Shown piece by piece: positions 24,872 through 34,829 of a DNA stretch of 34,829 bases. Below the pieces are notes generated by a model that saw only the letters and a list, made by a program, of their open reading frames with translations, was not told where the DNA came from and did no database searches. A program made the translations under genes and the position numbers. This stretch comes from Prevotella sp. P5-108 (GTDB lineage: Bacteria > Bacteroidota > Bacteroidia > Bacteroidales > Bacteroidaceae): positions 1 through 34,829 of the forward strand of contig NZ_NPJJ01000049.1 in the NCBI RefSeq assembly GCF_002251385.1, given 5' to 3'. The first letter of the stretch is position 1, and every line of letters begins with the position of its first letter.

Positions 24872-25234
24872 GTTAATCATACACTTTGGGCTTTCAGAAG
24901 TACGCTCTACATCTGTACAGGACACGGCTCGGCTCACCCGATAAACCAGGGGATAATTCAGGACAATGATGAAATGCGGGGGCGGGGCGGACAATTTTGG
25001 GGTCTACACCAGCTACCACCTCGTTTCCCGTCAAACATAACGATGCTGCTTCTCACACCCAATAGAAGGCTGGACACTACATAATACAAAAGCAGTAGAA
25101 TTGCGAAGCCATAATATGAATAACTTTCCCATATGGTTGGACCATAAGTAAAACAAAAGAACACATGCTCATGCGAGTCACACAATAAAGAGGAAACTGA
25201 AAACTACTATTTATTCTTTGTTGTTTATATACAG
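24872..25234. other. Gene-poor gap between tRNA-Lys and the hsdS cassette
   Basis: No convincing gene is seen. It contains the second copy of the tRNA 3' end (25170-25181) and a minus-strand frame (24958-25185) with one hydrophobic stretch but no family likeness. No good promoter for the hsdS cassette is found: the nearest TTTG-like box (about 25216) lacks a proper TA spacing. Confidence 0.45.
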
Positions 25235-26506
25235 ATGATAACCAACATCATCTTTCGCCGCAGCGATAGTCCGATGACTTCTGATAAGCCGCATTATGAG
25301 AATGTACCGTTTGAAGTGCCCAGTTCTTGGGTGTGGACGACATTGGGGGAAATATGCATCTTTCTTTCAAGAGGAAAGTCACCCAAATATAAGGATGATG
25401 ACAGAACCTACCCTGTATTTGCACAAAAATGCAATTTGAAAGAGGGAGGTATATCTTTGGAACAGGCACGGTTCATTGATCCAAATACTATTGACAAGTG
25501 GGCAGAAGAATACAAGCTAAAGACCGGAGATATTCTCATTAACTCAACAGGTACGGGGACTGTGGGAAGAACAAGGCTTTTTAATGAATCATGTTTGGGC
25601 GATTACCCTTTTGTTGTTCCAGATTCTCACGTTTCAGTTGTAAGGACCCACGATGAAATTCTATCGGAATTTATCTATGCATATATTTCTTCAAACTTTG
25701 TCCAACAATATCTTGAAGAAAATCTTGCTGGTAGTACCAATCAAAAAGAACTGTATATAGGTGTACTTGATAACTTAAATATACCTCTACCTCCTTATAA
25801 AGAACAGAAAAGAATTGCAGATGAAATCGAAAGATGGAGTAGACAGATATACAAAATAGATGATGATAGAGACAACTTAACACATACAATTAAACAGGTA
25901 AAAAATAAGGTCCTCGACCTCGCCATTCACGGCAAACTCGTACCCCAAGACCCTACGGACGAACCTGCCAGCGAACTGCTCAAGCGCATCAATCCCAAAG
26001 CAGAGATTACTTCTGATAACGGGCATTATCAGAAGTTGCCTAAAGGATGGGGGATTACACCCATGCAAACACTATGTGCTTTGGTAGATGGAGAGAAGCA
26101 AAATGGCATAGAAAGAATAAATCTTGATGTGAAGTATCTGCGTGGAGAACGAGAAGCTAAAGTATTAACGTCAGGCAAATATACAGCTGCAAACACTTTA
26201 CTGATTTTAGTGGATGGTGAAAACTCTGGAGAAGTTTTTCGTGCGCCAGTAGATGGCTATCAAGGTAGCACGTTCAAGCAACTTTCCATTCATGAAGAAA
26301 TGTACACCGACTATGTTCTACAAGTAATAAACCTGCATCGAAAGACGCTAAGAGAGAATAAAGTCGGTTCAGCCATTCCGCACCTGAACAAGAAGTTATT
26401 CAAGGCTATCAATGTGCCTATACCTCCATACGAAGAACAAAAAAGGATTGTAAATGCCATAAACCAAACATTTACAATCCTCGATACAATAATGGAGAAT
26501 CTATAG
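25235..26506 (+). CDS. hsdS: Truncated second hsdS (probable silent specificity cassette)
   Basis: The 423-aa frame is a type I specificity subunit: TRD1 from 'VPSSWVWTTLGEI', the central conserved helix 'KVLDLAIHGKLVPQDPTDEP', TRD2 from 'LPKGWGI', and a C-terminal helix ending 'IMENL'. Compared with the facing gene it lacks the N-terminal conserved block, the 'RQKILDLAIHGKLVPQDP' region ahead of TRD1. Its first 13 residues look unrelated, and ATG 25274 starts right at the shared TRD1 border. With no clear promoter, it is best read as a silent donor of recognition domains. It ends tail to tail with the other hsdS, sharing 6 bp (CTATAG). Confidence 0.85.
   Translation: MITNIIFRRSDSPMTSDKPHYENVPFEVPSSWVWTTLGEICIFLSRGKSPKYKDDDRTYPVFAQKCNLKEGGISLEQARFIDPNTIDKWAEEYKLKTGDILINSTGTGTVGRTRLFNESCLGDYPFVVPDSHVSVVRTHDEILSEFIYAYISSNFVQQYLEENLAGSTNQKELYIGVLDNLNIPLPPYKEQKRIADEIERWSRQIYKIDDDRDNLTHTIKQVKNKVLDLAIHGKLVPQDPTDEPASELLKRINPKAEITSDNGHYQKLPKGWGITPMQTLCALVDGEKQNGIERINLDVKYLRGEREAKVLTSGKYTAANTLLILVDGENSGEVFRAPVDGYQGSTFKQLSIHEEMYTDYVLQVINLHRKTLRENKVGSAIPHLNKKLFKAINVPIPPYEEQKRIVNAINQTFTILDTIMENL
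25277..25297 (+). repeat. 21-bp inverted repeat at the TRD1 border (left arm)
   Basis: ACTTCTGATAAGCCGCATTA plus one T, perfectly inverted at 27688-27708. It marks the start of TRD1 in both hsdS genes and could let both recognition domains switch together. Confidence 0.8.
25911..26041 (+). repeat. Inverted repeat between the hsdS genes (left arm)
   Basis: Positions 25911-25995 match the reverse complement of 27040-27124 over 85 bp without a mismatch. After a short diverged patch, 26014-26041 match 26994-27021 over 28 bp. The arms encode the central conserved region between TRD1 and TRD2. Inversion between them would exchange TRD2 and the C-terminal end of the two genes. Confidence 0.95.
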
Positions 26507-27880
26507 ATTTTCAACGATACTATCCAGCTTTTCAAAAACTTGCTGTAAATACTGTACAATTCGATATTGTTCTGCGAGAGGAGGTAACCATAGAGTTATC
26601 TCCTCAAATTGTTTTCTTGTAATATGAATCATTCCAGAACCATGCGATTTTCGATAGAATTCAGTTATCATTGCATGGAAAGCATAGTACAGATATTTTT
26701 TATCCATAAAAGGATAAGGTACAACTTTAAATATATGCTGATTTAGCCAAGCATCCTCACCTTTCCAAATATATGTACCCAATGATGCTGCCCATGCAAA
26801 CAGTAAATCACCTTTTTTAATTAAATATTTTTCTTCGTATTCATTTTTTGTGCGATTGTAATATGCATTTGGATCATTCAGATTCTGAATTCTAATAATA
26901 GGCAGACCTGTCTGTTCCCATTCTTCTGGTTTGAAAGCACGTCCATTGATATATTCGGCAACATCTCCGACTTTTAAAATAGCCCATCCTTCAGGCAACT
27001 TCTGATAATGCCCGTTATCACTAGTGATTTCGGCCTTAGGATTGATGCGCTTGAGCAGTTCGCTGGCAGGTTCGTCCGTAGGGTCTTGGGGTACGAGTTT
27101 GCCGTGAATGGCGAGGTCGAGGATTTTAGACTTTGCTTGTTTAATGGTCTCTTGTAAGTTTTCTTTTCCACTTTCAATTATATCTATCAATACGAACCAA
27201 TACTTGATAGCCTCTACAATTCTTATCTGCTCATTTAATGGTGGTAATGGTATCATTCCATTGCAAGCATCAGTAGTACTCAATCGTGGCATCTTTACTC
27301 CATATCCACATTGTAAGGTATAGTCAAGAAAGAATGGTGAACGCAAAACATGACAGATGTATTCATTAGATATAATGCCGTATGTATCGAATGGCATTAT
27401 TTCTGTTGTGCAATAACCCTCACTCGGTGCTACTAAAACCTTATTCAAGTAAGTGCGCAATTTAGAATATAATATACTTCCAGCACTAAACTTATGGCGT
27501 GTTCCCTTGACAGACCTTTCACTGGCAGAAAGCCGTTGAATTATATTAGCAGTTTCTTTTTCAATATCCTCCAACTCTAATATCCACTCGTTTTTATCAA
27601 TATCATCAACTTGGATATTGATAGTAGTACCATAGTTGCTAATTTCTCCCAATGTTGTCCACACCCATCCTTCAGGCAACTCGTACGGATAATGCGGCTT
27701 ATCAGAAGTAGCCTTCGTCTTTTTAGGACGTTTGATTTTACCTTCCTTGATAAGGCGTTCTTTCTCGGCACGGATGCGTTCGAGGAGCACGGATGCTGGC
27801 TCATCGTTGGGGTCTTGCGGTACAAGTTTACCATGTATCGCAAGGTCAAGTATCTTTTGGCGTAATGCTTTAGTATTCAT
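26501..27880 (-). CDS. hsdS: Type I restriction specificity subunit HsdS (expressed copy)
   Basis: The 459-aa product has the full S-subunit plan: an N-terminal conserved helix with 'KILDLAIHGKLVPQDP', TRD1 from 'LPEGWVWTTLGEI', a central conserved helix with the same motif, TRD2 from 'LPEGWAILKVGDVAEYINGRA', and a C-terminal helix ending 'KLDSIVENL'. It follows the DUF1016 gene by 3 bp in the hsdR-hsdM-DUF1016-hsdS operon. The two conserved blocks are near-identical as protein but clearly diverged as DNA, which avoids deletion between them, while the central block is DNA-identical to the facing silent copy. The two TRDs would each read one half of a bipartite DNA target. Confidence 0.92.
   Translation of the reverse strand: MNTKALRQKILDLAIHGKLVPQDPNDEPASVLLERIRAEKERLIKEGKIKRPKKTKATSDKPHYPYELPEGWVWTTLGEISNYGTTINIQVDDIDKNEWILELEDIEKETANIIQRLSASERSVKGTRHKFSAGSILYSKLRTYLNKVLVAPSEGYCTTEIMPFDTYGIISNEYICHVLRSPFFLDYTLQCGYGVKMPRLSTTDACNGMIPLPPLNEQIRIVEAIKYWFVLIDIIESGKENLQETIKQAKSKILDLAIHGKLVPQDPTDEPASELLKRINPKAEITSDNGHYQKLPEGWAILKVGDVAEYINGRAFKPEEWEQTGLPIIRIQNLNDPNAYYNRTKNEYEEKYLIKKGDLLFAWAASLGTYIWKGEDAWLNQHIFKVVPYPFMDKKYLYYAFHAMITEFYRKSHGSGMIHITRKQFEEITLWLPPLAEQYRIVQYLQQVFEKLDSIVENL
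26994..27124 (-). repeat. Inverted repeat between the hsdS genes (right arm)
   Basis: Partner of 25911-26041: 85 bp perfect (27040-27124) plus 28 bp perfect (26994-27021). The roughly 950-bp segment between the arms (26042-26993) holds the 3' parts of both hsdS genes and is the likely invertible unit. Confidence 0.95.
27688..27708 (-). repeat. 21-bp inverted repeat at the TRD1 border (right arm)
   Basis: Perfect inverted copy of 25277-25297 at the start of TRD1 in the expressed hsdS. Confidence 0.8.
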
Positions 27881-27883
27881 TTG

Positions 27884-29056
27884 TTATTTCTTTTTCGGGT
27901 TGTCTTCAGTTAAAAAGAATTGGCAAAACTCTCTTAACTGCTGTTGCATTTGTTCCTGTGGTATCAAGATGCGTTTATACTCTGCTATCATTGTCGGACT
28001 CATGCTACGACTCATAGCATACTCAACAACCACCTTGTCGGCATCGGGACATAGAATGATACCAATAGAAGGGTTTTCGTTTGAGCGTTTTACATCACGG
28101 TCAAGAGCCTCAAGATAGAATTCCAACTGACCGAGGTCGCGCGGATGGAACTTCGTTTTCTTTAATTCTACAGCAACGAGAGCTTGTAGTCCGCGATGGA
28201 AGAACAGCAAGTCAGCCTTGAACGAAGAAGCACCAACATTCAAACGATATTCTTGATCCATAAATATGAAGTCCTTCCCCAACTCAAGGATAAATTGCTT
28301 CATATGTTCTATCAGTCCATGCTTAAGGTTCGACTCATTATGTTTCTTTGGCAAGTTGAGGAAATCCACAAAGTAAGTATCTTTGAACATTATTGGTGAG
28401 TCGGGGTATGTTTCAAGCAATCCTTTCGACAGATTAATTTTTCTTCGCAATAATGTTTCATATGTTTGCGTAGAAATAGCACGTTGCAACTCCTTGTTCT
28501 TCAGATTTTCTTTATGTGCATAAAGTATATAGAATAAACGTTCCTCAGAGCTACGACATCGACACAAGATGTCATAATGATTAGATAAAGTCGTCAAACA
28601 CAACACATCAGGAAATTGTCCAGACGGCATCTGGACAATTTCCGTTGCTTGATTGTTGCGTTCGGAATCTTGCAAGTTTGAATAATTCCAATACCCAATA
28701 TCATTGTTTGATGATGAATTTGCAGAAAGATACATGCCGATGACTTTTTGAAATGCGTCAGAGGAGTACTCTTCATAAAACATCACCATATTATAAATAC
28801 TGCTTCGACTAAAGCCTTTTACATCTGGACGTTTTGCACGAATATATTCCGATAATTGAGAAACGACCTTACTTCCCCATTCTTCGTTTTTGAGTTTATC
28901 AGACACATACTTACCAACAGACCATGCCGTGAATAATGTTTCATTGTTCACGGCTACAGAAGCACGGCATTTATGCTGTATAATTAATTCTACAACCTCT
29001 GCGAACTGCTTTTCTTGCAAAGAACTTATATTATTATCTATAATGTTGTTTGTCAT
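27884..29056 (-). CDS. DUF1016 / YhcG-like PD-(D/E)XK nuclease-family protein
   Basis: From ATG 29056 (5 bp past the hsdM stop) the product is 390 aa. The N-terminal half is the DUF1016 helical domain ('WSVGKYVSDKLKNEEWGSKV', 'SEYIRAKRPDVKGFSRSSI'). The C-terminal half is a nuclease-like fold with 'ASSFKADLLFFHRGLQAL' and 'VAVELKKTKFHPRDLGQLEF', giving the D...ExK triad. These proteins often lie inside type I restriction operons, as here between hsdM and hsdS, but their job there is not settled: accessory nuclease, restriction modulator or repair factor. A start at 29074 would overlap hsdM and is less likely. Confidence 0.88.
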   Translation of the reverse strand: MTNNIIDNNISSLQEKQFAEVVELIIQHKCRASVAVNNETLFTAWSVGKYVSDKLKNEEWGSKVVSQLSEYIRAKRPDVKGFSRSSIYNMVMFYEEYSSDAFQKVIGMYLSANSSSNNDIGYWNYSNLQDSERNNQATEIVQMPSGQFPDVLCLTTLSNHYDILCRCRSSEERLFYILYAHKENLKNKELQRAISTQTYETLLRRKINLSKGLLETYPDSPIMFKDTYFVDFLNLPKKHNESNLKHGLIEHMKQFILELGKDFIFMDQEYRLNVGASSFKADLLFFHRGLQALVAVELKKTKFHPRDLGQLEFYLEALDRDVKRSNENPSIGIILCPDADKVVVEYAMSRSMSPTMIAEYKRILIPQEQMQQQLREFCQFFLTEDNPKKK

Positions 29057-29060
29057 TTTA

Positions 29061-33225
<4,165 letters not shown>

Positions 33226-33357
33226 AGGTTATTCCTCCTCTTTTTCTGATAATAGCATATTATCGGAAGTTATCAACGGCAGCATATCATGCCCTTTTCC
33301 ACTACGAATCATGTCCCCTGCCTTTCCCTTGCAAGAAATCGGCTTGGCACATTGGCT

Positions 33358-33581
33358 TCATACGCCATCATCGATGACCACTTCAGTATTTAACAATCTT
33401 GCCACATCTACACTCAATGCTTTCGCAATGCGCAGAAGGTTTTTAAGGTATGGCAGACTTGCATTTGTCATCCGCTTGGATGTCTTGCCAAGTCCTTACC
33501 CAACTGTTCGACAAGCCACTTATTGAATCTCTGCTTCTCGGCAAGAACTATCTTCAATCTAATGACCAGTTCTTTTGGCAT
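33358..33581 (-). pseudogene. Frameshifted XRE-type regulator upstream of hsdR
   Basis: ATG 33581 opens 'MPKELVIRLKIVLAEKQRF', then 'NKWLVEQLGKD', and stops at 33468. A different frame then carries 'KTSKRMTNASLPYL', 'NLLRIAKALSVDVARLL', 'NTEVVIDDGV' to a stop at 33358. Joined, they make one helix-turn-helix (XRE) protein of about 75 residues, a type often found just upstream of type I restriction operons in Bacteroidota. A single missing base near 33485-33490 explains the break. Either the regulator is dead or the sequence has an indel error there. The following 33226-33357 shows no domain. Confidence 0.7.
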
Positions 33582-33601
33582 ACCTTTTAATATATGTATG
33601 G

Positions 33602-33634
33602 CAAAGATACACAAAGTATGTGAGAACGCTTTGT
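33602..33634 (-). promoter_or_regulatory. Promoter box and possible operator of the restriction operon
   Basis: The minus strand reads TATCTTTG at 33609-33602, a consensus -7 box, 21 bp before the regulator ATG. Just upstream an inverted repeat ACAAAG-N12-CTTTGT (33611-33616 with 33629-33634) overlaps the spacer and -33 region, a fitting place for an XRE repressor to bind. The operator role is inferred from position and symmetry only. Confidence 0.45.
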
Positions 33635-33639
33635 AAATC

Positions 33640-34023
33640 TATTGAAAATTTACATTATCAGAAAGAAAATTGTCGAATGGGTCAATTATCCTACACTCCA
33701 TAAAGCCTCCAGAACTTTCGCCACAAACCGGCATACACGATAGAAGACACGCAACTTCAACAGACTTCTGCTGCATCATCAGTCTTATACCTGTCGTTAT
33801 AGGCATATTCAAGAGGACGGGCTACTTACATGTGGCACTTATGTTATACATGGTAGCAAACTATGATTTAGATAATTAGCATATCGAAACCGAGAAATAC
33901 AAGAATGATTTAGAGAAACAGGACAAGGAATTACAAACAGACATCATCTCTATTCATTTCGGCATAGTGAAAGCGGAAATGATGCGGGTGGTATATGATT
34001 CCGAGAAGATACCTGTCTCCACC
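33640..34023 (+). other. Decayed coding-like region
   Basis: A plus-strand frame reads '...LMLYMVANYDLDN', then an in-frame TAG (33877-33879), then 'HIETEKYKNDLEKQDKELQT', 'DIISIHFGIVKAEMMRVVY' and 'DSEKIPVS', merging into antisense of the MazG-like gene. The segment after the TAG looks like true helical coding sequence with no start codon. I do not recognise it; it is probably a gene relic. Confidence 0.35.
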
Positions 34024-34344
34024 CTATCGGTTATCGCCCTCACCGTGTATCGTTCCGGCATTTTTGCGGGCTGCTATCTTGTCGCAATTGATTTGGGCTA
34101 TCTGGTCAAAGGTGTAGCCGAGGTCGTGGGCGAGCATGGCACAATACCAGAGTACGTCGCCTATCTCTTTGGCTATCTCGAGGCGGCGCTCGTCGCCGAA
34201 CTCTCCCTGATTGTCGCGTATCACTTTCTTTACCTTGTCGGCCACCTCGCCGGCTTCTCCGGTCAATCCCAATGTGGGGTAGACGATGGGATGGGGATAG
34301 ATGGCGGTGGCGAGTGCCTTCTGCTGATATTCATCAAAATCCAT
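34024..34344 (-). CDS. MazG-like nucleotide pyrophosphohydrolase
   Basis: From ATG 34344 ('MDFDEYQQKALATAIYP') the product is 106 aa. It has the MazG-type all-alpha NTP pyrophosphohydrolase pattern: 'GLTGEAGEVADKVKKVIRD' (E-x-x-E metal site) and 'EIAKEIGDVLWYCAMLAHD' (E-x-x-D metal site). Such enzymes hydrolyse non-canonical or excess nucleoside triphosphates to the monophosphate and pyrophosphate. The longer frame to 34530 adds a non-homologous tail through the promoter region. A possible promoter is TTTG at 34394-34397 (minus strand) with a TATTATAA box 17 bp on. It is a single short domain, as in phage-type and Bacteroidota MazG-like proteins. Confidence 0.85.
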   Translation of the reverse strand: MDFDEYQQKALATAIYPHPIVYPTLGLTGEAGEVADKVKKVIRDNQGEFGDERRLEIAKEIGDVLWYCAMLAHDLGYTFDQIAQINCDKIAARKNAGTIHGEGDNR

Positions 34345-34701
34345 AAGCAGTATTTGTTGTATAGTTCTATTATAATAGTAACGCGCGAACCTCGCAAATG
34401 TTGTATGGATAACGGGAAAAAGAATGGGAGCGGTTTCCAGAGCCTGCCACCTGGCTTGGCGACCGACGACAAGGGAAAAGAAAGAGAGCAAAGGGCACGA
34501 GGGCGCAGCGGAGGCTACACGTAAGGGCATAAAAAAACCGCCTGAAAGCCCATGTCTCTCGACATCATACTCTTCGGCAGGACAAAAACTTGTTTTGTTT
34601 AAGGAAAAAGACTTTTTAATATCAACAACGAGCGGTTGTAAGTAACCACCTTAACACCCGACACAATGTTATCACAACATCTGTGGGCATTGCCCGTCGC
34701 C
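34345..34701. other. Gap between the MazG-like gene and the right IS tip
   Basis: I see no gene here. It holds the probable promoter region of the MazG-like gene (34360-34400) and AT-rich sequence up to the IS boundary at 34702. No direct repeat pairing the two IS insertion points is visible, as expected if they are unrelated insertions. Confidence 0.45.
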
Positions 34702-34829
34702 TTGACTTACCCTAAAAAAACTTGACACTTTTGGATGCCTAAAACAAAAGTGTATGAGAACAAAAGTAAAACGTGAAAGAGATCGTGTCCTAAATGAAGC
34801 GACAGGTCAGTATGAATGGGTATGGGTAG
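34702..34829. repeat. Right copy of the 128-bp terminal inverted repeat (IS tip)
   Basis: Perfect inverted copy of 1-128. Reading inward from 34702: a TTGACTTACCC tip, a TTGACA-like box (34722-34727), a hairpin (ACACTTTT 34725-34732 with AAAAGTGT 34746-34753) directly before the ATG, then the ORF. A hairpin covering the start region is common in IS elements, where it damps translation from read-through transcripts. Confidence 0.85.
34754..34829 (+). CDS. Start of an IS-encoded ORF, cut by the window edge
   Basis: The same 25 codons as at 1-76, here on the plus strand, starting ATG 34754 and running off the window. The family cannot be named from this piece. Confidence 0.5.
   Translation, partial: MRTKVKRERDRVLNEATGQYEWVWV

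Noticed and set aside
24958..25185. 75-aa minus-strand frame with one hydrophobic segment
   Set aside because: No promoter, no homology recognised, and it spans the tRNA-repeat footprint; chance frame more likely.
34024..34530. 168-aa reading of the MazG-like gene
   Set aside because: The extra 62 residues have no MazG likeness and run through the probable promoter; homology starts at ATG 34344.

Overview
The window looks like a Bacteroidota genome segment, most likely Prevotellaceae (Prevotella/Segatella-like). Reasons: repeated TTTG-(19-20 bp)-TAnnTTTG promoters, an ExbB-ExbD-ExbD-TonB locus of Bacteroidota type, a very large secreted protein ending in a 'YDLQGRKV...GLYIINGKKV'-like C-terminal tail, DUF3791/DUF3990 genes, and a DUF1016 (YhcG-like) nuclease inside a type I restriction operon. 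It appears to be a whole contig: its first and last 128 bp are perfect inverted copies of one sequence, the tip of an insertion sequence carrying the first 25 codons of an ORF.

Layout. (1) 1-919: IS tip cutting off the 3' end of a HindIII-family restriction endonuclease gene, which also has an in-frame amber codon. (2) 1368-12677: mostly minus-strand housekeeping genes: a zinc-metalloprotease-like lipoprotein, tadA, the exbB-exbD-exbD-tonB-PstS-like-TPR operon, a class I aminotransferase, ribBA and an LptF/LptG-type permease. (3) 12865-14973: tRNA-Met(CAT), then a tight three-gene DUF3791-DUF3990-DUF3791-like cassette (DUF3990 is ADP-ribosyltransferase-like), then about 0.9 kb of decayed sequence. 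(4) 14974-20108: a 1480-residue secreted GLUG/BIG2/cohesin-like/dockerin-like protein, a co-directional 61-residue gene, and upstream a roughly 390-bp promoter-to-terminator unit that looks like a structured leader or small RNA. (5) 20243-24523: a 22-bp tandem repeat array, a small membrane coiled-coil protein, a coiled-coil lipoprotein with rsmI, and divergent tdk plus an AI-2E/PerM-type permease. (6) 24703-33634: tRNA-Lys(TTT) with a 12-bp repeat of its 3' end, followed by a type I restriction-modification locus (hsdR, hsdM, DUF1016 nuclease, hsdS) facing a second, truncated hsdS tail to tail. (7) 33640-34829: decayed sequence, a MazG-like gene and the second IS tip.

How it works together. 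The strongest dynamic feature is the hsdS pair. An 85-bp perfect inverted repeat, a further 28-bp perfect repeat, and a separate 21-bp repeat at the start of the first recognition domain bracket exchangeable target-recognition domains. This is the architecture of a phase-variable type I specificity locus. The XRE-type regulator gene upstream of hsdR is frameshifted and the HindIII-like nuclease is doubly broken, so the contig holds both an active-looking and a decaying restriction system. The least characterised candidates for new biology are the ART-like DUF3990 cassette behind tRNA-Met and the structured transcription unit upstream of the giant secreted protein.
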